From positions 35,185,787 to 35,249,786 of the forward strand of contig OY987298.1 of assembly GCA_963920635.1 (NCBI GenBank): 64,000 bases of DNA. The letters run 5' to 3'. Both the position numbers and the translations under genes were made by a program. The notes beneath the pieces were generated by a model. The model ran no database searches. It was not told where the DNA came from and was given only the letters and a program-made list of their open reading frames with translations. This stretch comes from Pseudeuparius sepicola. Lineage: Eukaryota; Arthropoda; Insecta; Coleoptera; Anthribidae. Within the stretch, counting starts at the first letter, position 1. The number at the start of each line of letters is the position of its first letter. Below are positions 45,131-56,519 of this stretch, one piece after another.

Positions 45131-46094
45131 TTCAGTGCCTTGGAATACAAATAACTATTTTTGTCTAAATGTTTCCATAATATTTACTTTGCTACGCTGA
45201 AATTGAGTTTGTTCTATTTGAAAGTTGAATATTAAGCAAAAACTATGAATGCTGAAAAATGAAAATAAAAGAATTTTTTAAGTTCTTCGGGACATGTGTA
45301 TTGTGTATGTTATGCTATCCGTCTCATTTCACATTGTAGATAATATATAGTCCTTATATTGGGGTGATACACTGGTCAATTGCAGAGATAACCCAACTCA
45401 TATTAAATTAAGTATGTAATTTAAGCTTTAGCTGAACTACCTATGATTTATTATCAAACTGTAGGCAAACCATTACTGTTTGATGTATAGAGAGAGCCTT
45501 ATTACAATACGACCTCGTGTAGGTATTGCTCTAATTAACAGCTCGAAACAGGTTTGTAGGTATTCAATACTAACAAGCACCAAAACTATAATTATGCAAT
45601 TATGGAAATATTCAGCACTAGCACTACCATACGGGGGTGGGGGGTAAATTTGTGATATCTCCGCAAAGGAAATACTTTATTTTTGTAAACGGCACCTTTT
45701 AAATTGTTTGTTTATTTGACTAAGCACATCAATATGTTAGCATTATACAGTGTCCGCCATAAATATTGCCACAAATTAAAAAAAAATGTATTTTCAATTT
45801 CTGAAAAAATATATTGTTGATCAGCTGCAATATACAAAGAAGATCTTTCTGGTATCAGCAGTTGGGTGATTTGGATTACCTACTAACGATTAAAAAAAGT
45901 TATTATGTATTTTCTTTGATTTTGTGCATTTTCTTAATTCTCTTTGTTTGTTTATTTTCGTTTTCAAAAGCATTGTACTACTTTTATTGGGTATTACCTA
46001 CAAGTAACAATAAAAATAAAAATATGCTCAGGTACTTTATTGTTTTACTTATTTGCCATAGATTCTCTATATTCTAACAAAACTATATTTCACC
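45131..46094. other. unassigned DNA
   Basis: AT-rich. An ACAGTGTCCGCCATAAATAT word near 45747 resembles a family terminus. No gene is seen. Confidence 0.4.
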
Positions 46095-46120
46095 CAACGA
46101 GTTCTTATATGAACTCGTTG
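46095..46120. repeat. perfect 26-bp hairpin
   Basis: Arms CAACGAGTTC and GAACTCGTTG with a 6-base loop TTATAT. Function unknown. Confidence 0.85.
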
Positions 46121-46796
46121 ATCTCAACCCCCGTCTCAACCACTATACAATAGCATTGATTAACGAATTCCTTATTCAATGACAATAGTCCTAATTTCAT
46201 TAGATGCTTTGTTTCTCTGTGTTATAATACAATATCTTTTGTTAAAATACCACTTCCTGCACTTGTTAAGAAAATAATTATTACCAGAAAACAACCCGAC
46301 TTCATGATCACAGCTAACTTCTCAATCGTATTACTATAGTTCAACGCAGGAAAGAAAACGTTTGTAAAGAATGCGGGCAGCGTTGCGAGATTTTCTATAC
46401 GAGTAGTCGATATTTATTGGCGAATACAAGTTTTAGCATATTGAAGCCGAATTTCTGAACTCTGTAAACCGAAAAAATAAAGCTCGCATCACGCGACCAC
46501 TTACTCATTTTTATTTATCATTTATTTTTAACGCGGTGTAATAAAACACTTATTATATTTTTTTCAACATCGTCGCGTCTACCACCGCCTTTGAAATACG
46601 GCAACAAAGCACTTCTGCCAGCGATCCGGCCAACAAAACCAGTTACCCAACGCGTTTTGTGCCTGTTTCCATAGTGTATAAAGTTAACTGCGTATTTGGG
46701 CTACCACACAGCGCTCACTTTTTCGGCCGCCGCCGCCGGCAAGCTTGGCAGAGAGCTCAGTGTCGTTTCGTATGTTCGGGAGTTAACGTGCGCAAA
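46121..46796. other. unassigned DNA, GC-rich just before 46797
   Basis: The 46560-46796 part is distinctly GC-richer (CGGCCGCCGCCGCCGGC near 46725) and would fit the 5' end of the transposon-like fragment that follows. Confidence 0.4.
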
Positions 46797-46877
46797 ATGA
46801 GTAAACAGGGAATAACGTTGCATTCTCAATCGCGAGAAATAATTGCCAATGTTATAAGGGTTTGCCTTCCTCCATAG
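46797..46877 (+). pseudogene. possible N-terminal fragment of an insect transposase-like protein
   Basis: A Met codon at 46797 opens MSKQGITLHSQSREIIANVI, then RVCLPP and a stop. The motif HSQSREIIANVI resembles the start of a multi-copy arthropod protein family with a later DDE-type domain, as I remember it. Nothing downstream continues the match, so this would be only the first exon-like piece. Low confidence: the resemblance is short and from memory. Confidence 0.4.
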
Positions 46878-48520
46878 TCTAAGGCATCACCGTTAAAAAT
46901 AATATTAACTATAAATTAAATAACAATTATATGAAAATTAAGTCAGTGTGTTACACAAATTTGAGCTACTCCCCTGAGCTGTGACTAATTCTATAATATT
47001 TACGAGTTCTTCCCCCTTGCGTCGCACGTATTCTGCCGTAAGGAGGACTATATTATTTTTGTTTTCAGTCGGTAGCGGTGAGCCTGTGCCGCGCGGTTAC
47101 CGTGACCTTAATAGGCTTGCAATATTAATGCTTATTTACTGGCACTAATAATTTCTGTTGTCATGTTTATCAGAAAGCTCATATTGTGATTAAAAGTGAA
47201 TCCATCTTTAGAAAAAATTGATATAATTATGAAAGAAACTTGCGCTTTCTGGGACCTCAATCCAGGGCTTCAGCCTCGAAGACGGCGCTTGACCCCACTG
47301 CACCTATCGGGCTTATACAGTGTTTAAATATTCGACATGGCTAAATTTGGGTTCCGTTGGGATAAAAAATTAAATTAAGTATTTAGAAAAAAATTAATGG
47401 CGCATTCCATTCCATTTCATTTGATGTGTGACAGAAAAATTCTTGATAAAATTTGGGATTGCCAGAAAATCTAATGAAAGCGAATAATCGATTATGACGT
47501 TGAATTAAAGTAGACATAGTAGGCTTTATACATTTGAAAATAAAGTGGCTTACATCAGGCACTTAGTCGAATGTCGAATATCTACTCCAGCCAGAATTAT
47601 TATTTTAAATAATACAAGAATACTAAACTCGTAGGCATACTTTTATTTATGAGAACGAATTAAAAATACGTAATATCTTCAATTTAACCATTGATTAAGG
47701 TATTCCCTTATTCAATGATTTAACATAACACTTAGCAGGCACCTAATGCCATAGCAATTAGGTATGTTAGGTTAGTTAGGCTAGTAATTAGGTTAGTACT
47801 ATGTCCTAACTATTACAATAAATGGTCCGGGAACACCTAATATTTACACCTATACTTTTCACATCAAACAACACCACATTCTATAAGATTTCAGCTTTTC
47901 AGCTTCAGCATTTCAGTTGCTGCTTACTTCAAGTATTTTCATTTTTTAATATAACACATTTATTTTTGTGGAGCTGTTGAGTAAATTTTTCTATTTAGGT
48001 AACTTCATACGAAAAATATCGTTAGAAATGTCATTGTTAACATCATAACGCTATCATTTCACAATTATTATTGTTTCCATGGGTAACTATAGACTATAGA
48101 TCTTATGTCAACCATAAATATTACCACTATTTTTTCTTAAACTTTTGTTGTAAATACAGAACAAATAGGCAAGTGTGACACATCAAATGAAATGGGACAT
48201 TTTACTCTACAAAATAGACATAATTAAAGATTTTTACAATTAATTTCATTTCGAACCCAACGGGGGGTCCAAATTTTTCGGTAATCGTTAGAACAAAACT
48301 AATATCACACATCAATTAATTCTATCAGTTCCTGCAAAAAATTTTAATGTTAAACATTTTACCGTAGTATGTGTATACTTTTTTTAGATTTTTCCATAGT
48401 TTTCGTAGGTGGCTATGGACAGCAACATTCATTGTGACAAAAGACGAAAGGTCTATCGATCGCACCGGCCACCTATTTTTTCTATCAAAAAACAGCCGAG
48501 ATTTTTTGAATGAGTCACTT
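46878..48520. other. unassigned DNA
   Basis: No gene or element boundary. A small GTTAG-rich run (AGGTTAGTTAGGCTAGTAAT) lies near 47770. Confidence 0.4.
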
Positions 48521-49251
48521 ACACAGGATGTTTCAAAAAACAGTGTACAGATTTCTAGAGCTGAAAGGACATGGAAAAATAAAGCAAAAAGTTCATATAA
48601 AGGTAGGGTCAAAAACGCATACCTACAAAAATACAGGGTGCCAAAATTTAAATTTTATTTTATATTTTTCCAAATACATTTTCATTCAGAGTAGGTTTTG
48701 ACTAAGACAAATAACAGTAAAACGATTTTAATTGTTTGTTATTTCTAGACCAGTGTCGGTCCAGGTTATTTAATAAACTATTTTAAATTTTTTATTAGTT
48801 TTCTCATCATACAAAATGAGATATTTCCCAATAATTATTATTGAATGTTGACACCTAAAAAATGTGTATTAAATAACAAACAATATTCAGTTTAAAAGCG
48901 TTTTACTATTGTTTGCCGTAGTCAAAACCTACTTTGAACAAATGCGAACTTCAACGTGAAATTCCGAAGGTGGCGCCCCTATAAGATCACATCAAAGCTA
49001 TGACAATATTTGAACTCCTCGCTCAAAAATTACCCCCCTTACCAGATTTCGTGTTAATCTCTCGATTCGTTCAAAAGTTATTTGAAAAAATATATAATAA
49101 AATTTAAATTTCGACACCCTGTATCGTTTTAGGTGTGTTTTTTTTGACCACACCTTCATATGAACTTTTCGTCTTATTTTTCCATGTTCTTTCAGCCCTA
49201 TAAACCGGTACACTGTTTTTTGAAAACACTCTGTACAAACCACCCTGTATA
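48521..49251. repeat. 730-bp foldback element
   Basis: The left arm (ACACAGGATGTTTCAAAAAAC...) and right arm (...GTTTTTTGAAAACACTCTGT) are inverted. They share AGTGTAC(A/C)G, ACATGGAAAAATA and AAAAGTTCATAT, and an internal TACAGGGTG at 48644 faces ACACCCTGTA at 49115. Two family ends per side suggest nested or compound arms. The inner arms CAAAACCTACT and AGTAGGTTTTG flank a centre near 48700-48920. Confidence 0.82.
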
Positions 49252-49505
49252 TCAACCTTACCTATTAGGAATTTTTTATGATAAGCATACTTTAAATTCA
49301 TAGGCAACTTTTTCACTAAATTTGATAATTTTACATCGATATTAATGAATATGGATTAATGGATACACTTGGCAATCGTTGCTAGCACACAATGGAACAA
49401 TTTTTTATTAACAGTCATAGAAGACATATTTTTTCTGTTGTTTACGGAAACCAGAACCATCCTATAATTTAAATCGCCATGAAACTGAAAATCCAACCAC
49501 TTTTT
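49252..49505. other. unassigned DNA
   Basis: No feature is supported. Confidence 0.4.
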
Positions 49506-50150
49506 AAGGCCGGTCCACACGCAACGATGTATTGTACGATTTGTAAATCGTTACAGATAAATCGTTGCGTGTGGACAGCAGATTTGAACAAAATTTGGAA
49601 CTGTGCAGTTGGACGTCGGAGTTGAAAGTCTGAACCGAAAAGCATAGATTTGGGAGATTTGTGCATGCAAGTCGTAACGTGTGTACGCTTGTCCGAGATT
49701 TGTGCAGTTTTTAGGTGCGACGGTAGCTGACTCCTACCTATTTTCTATTTTTAGTCCGAAAACTATTAAATTAGTTAAAACTAAAACTATAACTGATTTA
49801 TTTTAAATTTGTTAAAAAATATGTCGACTATTTCGATTTCGCATAATTTTATAATATAATTCAATGGGAAAATACACTTCGTTTCTATAACCATGCTCTA
49901 GACCATCTAAGTAGTTCTATTTAAACGTTTCCTGATTTCTCTTTTCCTTTTAACATTTATACAAAACGTCGAAATACTCCAAAAACACTTCATCCATGAT
50001 TATTGTATATCAAGCGAAAATTGCAGCTTTACTACAATAATAGGTACCTATAGTTATAATGTGGACGCACTGAATTTGTAACGATTTATCTGTAACGATT
50101 TACATGCGCATGCACATCGCACAATACATCGTTGCGTGTGGACCGGCCTT
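49506..50150. mobile_element. 645-bp TIR element (PIF/Harbinger-like MITE)
   Basis: The left end AAGGCCGGTCCACACGCAAC and right end GTTGCGTGTGGACCGGCCTT are exact inverses. Homology continues with GATGTATTGT / ACAATACATC and an inner pair of CGTTACAGATAAATCGTT / AACGATTTATCTGTAACG. The GGCCGG-type terminus is like PIF/Harbinger MITEs, but the flanking triplet duplication is ambiguous. No transposase frame. It ends only 37 bp from the tRNA-Asp 3' end. Confidence 0.75.
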
Positions 50151-50175
50151 TTAGTAAAATATAAATTTTAAAAAT

Positions 50176-50184
50176 AAAAAAAAA
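50176..50184 (-). terminator. RNA polymerase III terminator of tRNA-Asp
   Basis: Nine consecutive A on the plus strand give a T9 run on the minus strand, two bases after the tRNA 3' end. T runs of four or more stop RNA polymerase III. Confidence 0.9.
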
Positions 50185-50186
50185 TC

Positions 50187-50258
50187 CTCTCCGGCCGGGA
50201 ATCGAACCCGGGTCTCCCGCGTGACAGGCGGGGATACTGACCACTATACTACCGAAGA
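50187..50258 (-). tRNA. tRNA-Asp (anticodon GTC)
   Basis: A 72-nt tRNA on the minus strand. The acceptor stem TCTTCGG pairs with CCGGAGA (one G-T pair), the discriminator base is G, and the anticodon stem CCCGC/GCGGG holds the loop CTGTCAC with anticodon GTC (plus-strand 50223-50225). The T arm CCGGG-TTCGATT-CCCGG is perfect. The A box and B box (GGTTCGATTCC) are intact, there is no intron, and CCA is not encoded, as expected in eukaryotes. It decodes GAC/GAT aspartate codons. A T9 terminator follows. It appears functional. Confidence 0.97.
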
Positions 50259-50592
50259 CTTGTTTAAAATGTTTTGTAAGTTTTACAAACCGCAGCTGAA
50301 CAGTAAATATTGTCCAAATTCAAAAGTGATTAATTAATTGTTGTACTTCAGTACTTCTCTAAAAATAAAATGATGAATATTATTTTACTTTTCTCTGATA
50401 ATTTCTTGATAAGTATAAAGAATCAATCAAAGGAAATAGGATATTACTATTATACGAGTGAGTTGTTCTTGGTCATTTTTTGGCATGATACTTGATACCT
50501 ACTACTATAACTGTAAAGATATGATCACTTGCGGAAAGAATTTTGGACCGACTCGCGCATGTCGTCACTCGTGACAAAAATGTATGTCGATA
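50259..50592. other. unassigned DNA upstream of the tRNA
   Basis: No feature is supported. The tRNA reads away from this stretch. Confidence 0.45.
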
Positions 50593-51919
50593 TACAGGGC
50601 GTTCAGATTTGACCCGAAGCACCCCTGTAAAGTTGTGATGCCCTGCACGATTTTGATGCTACTAAATTTTTTTCAAGTCAATGGTTTTAGAGTTACCGAT
50701 GAAAAAAAAATTTTTTTTAATGGAACACCCTGTATATTTGTCCACTTTTTAATAGAGCAAAAAATTACCATTCCAAAAATATACCTAGGTATAACACTTA
50801 ACGATTTACTTAATTACAAATACCTACCTTTTATGGTTTCATGTGTATAATAATAATTGGAAGCGCGCCCTTTCAACAAGTAGGTACCTATAGGCTTTGG
50901 ACGATGAGTCAAGGAAACAATCGTGGAAAAATGTTTACTGTTATATAGTACCTGTCAAATTTTCAGAAAAGCTGTTTATTAGGCAGTGCAAAGTTTTTTC
51001 TAATTTTGGGTAATTTATAAACTTTATACATACCTACCTATAATGAAATTTGAAAGTTGTGAAAAATGGTATATGATATACAATCCGGAGAAAATGTCTA
51101 GGTATCTCTGTTTAACTCGTACCTTTTCGGCCTATCCTTTTCAAAATGCCCATTATTAATCAAATTGTGGTCGCAGTCTTGCAAAAATGTCCTTGAAAGG
51201 ATGTCTTCTCTCTGGATACCGCTCGTAGTATAAATTGCTCGTTGCATCTGCATTTTCCCCGGATTGTATAAAACAAACTATCATACCCCATTTTTCATAA
51301 CTTTCAAATTTCATGTTATAAAGTTTATAAATTACACAAAAACAGAAAAATCTTTAAACTGCCAAAACAGCTTAACTGAAAATTTAACAGGTAATAACAG
51401 TAAACATTTTTTCACGGTTTTTCATTGCCTCACCGTCCAAAGCCTACTTGTTGGAAGGGTGCGCTTCCAATTTTACACATGAAACCATAAAAGGTAAGTA
51501 TTAGTAATTGATAACTACTTAAGTAAATCATTTAAGTGTTATACATTTTTGGAATGGTAATTTTTTGCTCTATTAAAAAAATGCAAAAGTATACAAGGTG
51601 TTCCATTTAAAAAATAATTTTTTTCACCGGTAACTCTTAAACCATTGATTTGAAAAAAATGTAGTAGCAGCATCATTGGATTCTACGTAACAAAAGTGCT
51701 TTAGAAATGTTTTTAGAGAAACACAACATTTTCAACCTGAAAACTAACATTTTCGAAAAGCGCCCTGTAACTCAAGAACGGTGAGAGATATCGATTTGCG
51801 ATTTTCGCTATTAACTTTATCATAAAAAATGAGCCTCAGACACCGATATCAGTTTTCGTCTATCTTCGTTAAAAATAGGAGTTTCCCTTTAAAAGTATCC
51901 AATTTGGACCACCCTGTAC
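50593..51919. mobile_element. 1.33-kb foldback element
   Basis: The left side begins TACAGGGCGTTCAGATTTGA and the right side ends GGACCACCCTGTAC. Arms of about 480 bp match in inverted order: GAGTTACCGATGAAA / TTTCACCGGTAACTC, GAGCAAAAAATTACCATTCC / GGAATGGTAATTTTTTGCTC, TTGGAAGCGCGCCCTT / AAGGGTGCGCTTCCAA. The loop (about 51090-51260) contains a minus-strand NNGHFEK-like piece that faintly resembles the C-terminal GGHFEHL motif of the transposase described at 31450. About 200 bp at the right (51710-51919) has no partner on the left. Confidence 0.82.
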
Positions 51920-52739
51920 ATATAGGCTCGACCAATTCGGCCGATAACAGTGGAGCTCCGCGTTTCTTGCAGTGTTGATATAAATCATGATTTTTTAATA
52001 ATTTTGGTGGTTTTTATAAACATGCATATTTTTTAACTGTTTATGTTTATCTTGTTTCTTAAACCTCTAGATGGGTCAGTAAACAAAGTAGGTACCTACT
52101 TCTTATTTCTTATACACTTCACAAAACTTCACGGAAAAAATAACAAATGTCCATGAAATAATACAGAAAACAAAACAGAAAAAAAAAACAAAATTAGCCA
52201 AGTTTTGACGGGAAGTCCCAGTCGTTCGCGTCAAGACTTTGGTGAAACTTGCAAACACTGGCAGAAGATTCTTGGCTACATAAATGACACGCACATACTC
52301 TAAATATTTATCAGCAATAAGTTCTGTTTGAGTAAGTTATAAAAATTCGCCAAAACGTTTTTTTTTGTATCCAAAACAATTTTAATTAAGGTTTTTCTTT
52401 CTATAAATAAATATTAGGTACCTATAGTATTCTGATTTAGCTGTATTTTTCAATTTTAATGATTTTTTTTAAATCCCTTCGATTTAAATCATGATTCGCT
52501 TATAAATAGACACGAGCGCCGCACCGCGTTGTGAAAGAAAGAGGTAGACATCGATAGTGGTATGACACAGACTGATGTGGGTATGTTACCTATCTATATT
52601 TTTCTTCCATATGACATAGAGGTCTCGGGTGGGCGCTTGAAAAGGAGTATTTCGAAACTATCAATAATTTGTTAGAACCCAAAACAGTTTAGGACATGTT
52701 GAAACTGAATGCCAATTTTTGCATTTTTGGCATGTTTAG
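51920..52739. other. unassigned DNA
   Basis: No gene is seen. A GC-richer segment, ACGAGCGCCGCACCGCG, lies near 52511. Confidence 0.4.
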
Positions 52740-53130
52740 CACTACCTTTTGATAATGTTCTACATTACAAAACTGCATGCCAATCGGTAAATTATCGTTT
52801 GGCAGCGCAAAGTTATCATCGTAAAACATATTCGCATGCATTTTAAAGTCGTTCGGAGATACCAAAAAATTTTAGAATTTAATTTGTTCACCAAAATTTG
52901 TTATACGCATGCCAATAAATTTTCGCTGTTTTTTTGTCATAACTTTTTGTTTGGTAATATTGGCATGCATTTTAAAATCGTTCTGAGGCATTGAATTTTC
53001 ATAGAAACGAAAAATCTAATTGCACGCCCTTCTGCAGGCGAGCGGGTCCTAAAATTCGCTTCTTTGGCACATTCATGGCATTTACATTCATCCATAATTA
53101 TGATTGGCATGCATTTTAAAAACTTTTCGT
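52740..53130 (+). repeat. degenerate tandem repeat (about 138-bp period)
   Basis: GCATGCATTTTAAA recurs near 52832, 52964 and 53106. The intervening GCATGCCAAT(C/A) words recur near 52778 and 52908, giving an imperfect periodic array of roughly three units. Confidence 0.6.
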
Positions 53131-54047
53131 CTGATTGGTCATGTACCGCCGGTTTATAGGTATATTTTCCGTGGTATTTCACAAAAAATATCATTTCTAT
53201 CTAATCTACAGATTATTATTGAAGTCTTAAATTGGAATCTTAAATAAAGCATATCTTTTGGAGATGCGCCATTTGAAACACATATTGATGATATTATACA
53301 GTTTACAAATCGATGCCATTAAGCACTATAATGAATTCAGTGAAGAAAATACAATATTAAATAAAAATACCCAATTTTTGCAATAGGTACCTACATCCTA
53401 CCTCGATTTTCATTACTTTAAAACTATCTTCAATAAAGTTAAAATAAAAATAAAGTTGCCGAAAGTAGGGTGATACTATATGAACAACGTGCGAAACCAA
53501 GACCAATGAACAACAAGTATATAAATATAATAATATGTTATTGTTTTCCCTTTATTACAACTGACTGAATTTGAAATTTATTGGAGAACTTCGAAGACAT
53601 CCTTTGATGTCTTCCTTTCAGGCATTCGCAAAGTTCCTCTACTGCAATATAATTTATTATGAATGTTGTAAGAGCTGCTTTGCTAAAGTTTCGTTCTCCG
53701 CGTATCAAAGTTCATGGTCGGAAAGTTATGTTAACCTGTTTATGCAGGCGCTACATCAATTTAACTTGATACATTTTGCGACACTTTTCACCCACTTGTC
53801 GACTCGAACTGCGTTTTCGATGCTTTTTAATGCTAGGTAATGTGATGCCGAGAAACATCTTTTTTTAAATTCCATATACAACATGTAAATAAGTAAAAAA
53901 TTCATGGAGTGATTCAGAATCTAAAAAAGAAATCTGTACACATATACAGGATGTTAAAATTTAAATTTTATTTAACACTAAAATATTTGCATGGAGGTAT
54001 TTTGGGAGAGAAATTCAAATGTGAAACCATTTTTTGTTTGTGATACA
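53131..54047. other. unassigned DNA
   Basis: An 89-codon open frame at 53571-53840 has no recognisable domain. TACAGGATGTTAAAATT near 53945 looks like a further diverged family end. Confidence 0.4.
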
Positions 54048-54900
54048 TACAGGGTGTTGAGATTTGATCCGGAATGCACCCGTAAAATTGTAATGATTTT
54101 GATGATTTGTGTGTGTGAAAATGGTACGAAGGATTTTTTTACCGAAGATCTGGCTACATAGCTTTATTCAACACCTCCGGAAACCCCAAAGCCTAAAATG
54201 TGGCATTCACTGCCATCATCGACTAATATTTCTAAAGGACAATAAAGTTGGGAAAATTGATTTTAAAATAAACATCCGAAAATCTCGCAAACTTATTCAA
54301 AACTGCCTAAAAATGCCGCATTAATAAAAAAACGCAAACAACATCGTTCTTTCTTTTTAAATAATGATTAAATATGCCATATTTAAGTAAGATATTTTCA
54401 ATGCGATATTTTGAAAAATGGTATTAGCGATTTTTTTATCGAAAATCTGGCAACGTAGCGTTAACCAGCTTCCCCTGAAACCCAAATATCCCAAGTTTTA
54501 TGAATTTACATCGTCAACTAACATTTTTTTATTTTCAGCTATAAATCAGGAATCCTTTGGGAATTTAAAAATCGGGTAAACTTAATCAAACATCTCAGGA
54601 ATATTTCACTAATAAAGAAAACGAAAACAAACACCATCCTACCTTTTTAAAATAATACTTAAATATGGCATATTCTTCATAGATCAGGGATAATATATGC
54701 CATATTTAAGTATTATTTTAAAACGGTAGAATGGTGTTTTTTTTCTTTATTAGTGATACATTTTTTGGATAAAATAGGGTTTTTTTTAAGTGAAAATAAA
54801 AAATAATAATTTTTACGCTCAAGTGCATAAGGACACTTCCTACACACACAAAAATTATTAAAATCGTGCAGAGCATCCCAGTCACAGTTTTACAGGGTTA
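54048..54900 (+). repeat. foldback-family element with internal duplication and hairpin
   Basis: It begins TACAGGGTGTTGAGATTTGA. Two direct copies of about 290 bp follow (about 54120-54400 and 54417-54670), sharing GATTTTTTTA(C/T)CGAA(G/A)ATCTGGC. A hairpin with arms of about 75 bp spans 54595-54765, with ACTTAAATATGGCATA / ATATGCCATATTTAAGT at its centre. The right terminus is uncertain. Confidence 0.65.
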
Positions 54901-56519
54901 AATGTCGTGTGTCGTCTTTTGTTGTCTTTTTCTTAAAAAGTCAATAGAGAAATAAAAATAAATAGATATCTGAAACACATCTTAATAACGATGTCGCTGA
55001 TAAAAGCAACGTTATGTAAGGCAAATTAGCAGTGTGGCCATACCTTTAAATTAACTTGTAGCCAAAAACTTTTTGTGCAATTTATTTATCATTTTATGGA
55101 AATACAACATTTTGGCTAAAAGACGACACAACATTTTATTGGTAAAAAACCGAATTTGAATTTATTTTATTAAAGCCGCATTTTAATTTATCATCCCAAG
55201 AAACCCTCTGACATCAAATTTACTGCAAGTATTTCGATTTACGCAAGACTTGTTTGAAGAAAACAAAAATTAAGAGGCTACGATACTTGAGAAAAATCTG
55301 TTACTTTGTAAAAAAAACTGTTTAATTCAATATGAGATATTATTCCTCAAACTCAAGCAGAAGCTTTTTTGTAACTAATAATAATCAATTCAATTACAAT
55401 TGATATTGAATTCGAGTGAATAATTTAAATGTAATATTTCATTTCAATCAATGCCATGTCATGTTCTGGAATTGATTCTATAATACTTCTTTTCTAAGCA
55501 CATTCTTTTTTCAGAACAACATAACGTTTAATTTGAGGCCTCATGTTTATTATTATACTGAAATTACAACTACTGTCATTGAATTTTTGCTGGATTTGTA
55601 ATAATTGTGAGTACTAATATCAGTTATAATTATTAGTAATATATCATATTATTGCCTGAATAATAAGCAAATGATGTGTAAAATGCAAATCAAGTGGCTA
55701 GTGCAGCAACTTGTAATTGACAAAAACAGAAATGTTGCAGATGAGATCAATAAATTAATAACATTTAATTTTAATGGATACAATAGTTCTAGTAACCCCC
55801 AGTTTATTAACAGCTCTTCTATTGCCATTCACTTGCACAGTGTTCATTATGACTACGAACGATATAGAGTGTAGATCACCTACGAACGATATAGTGTAGG
55901 TTTGATTCAAAACCTTAACTGAGAAATTTGCCATCATTCGTTTTGGTAAATTGCTCAGTCAAGGTCACAGTTTTTTTTACTAACGTGTTTGTAATAGGAG
56001 ATTTGGTTCAGTCGAGTTCAATCTAACTTGTATTTGACATGAATTCTAATATGTAATTCTAATAATTTCTTGAATACCATAAAAATTGAAAAACATGATT
56101 TACTGATTATATTGATGAATATAAAAGTTGCAATTAAGTTGCTTTGTTCATACAATGAATTATAATGTTTTTTCAGTTGCTTCTGGGGTACTCTTATATA
56201 GTTTGGAGTAGTCCGAGGGTGAGAATTATTATTTAAATAAAATAAATTTAATTGTTTAAATAAAACATGAGACATTTTAAAACCGAGGTTATGCTTTCAT
56301 TGTAGTATGCCAATTTTAGTATCGAAGTGGCAATACGTCTTCTTAACGGAAATTAAACTATTTTAAACTTATTGGTTCATCTGCAATTACGACGAAAGTA
56401 TAGATTATATTGTTGGGACCACATGGATTTGCTTGTATATTTAAAGTAATGTAAAAATGACTATATACACGAACTCACTAAAATCACAACAGTCTTTTTT
56501 TTCTGTGTAGATAATATGA
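54901..56519. other. unassigned DNA
   Basis: No gene is recognised. CTACGAACGATATAGAGTGTAG and CTACGAACGATATAGTGTAG-type words form a two-copy direct repeat at about 55853-55900 (each word 20 bp or slightly longer). Confidence 0.4.
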
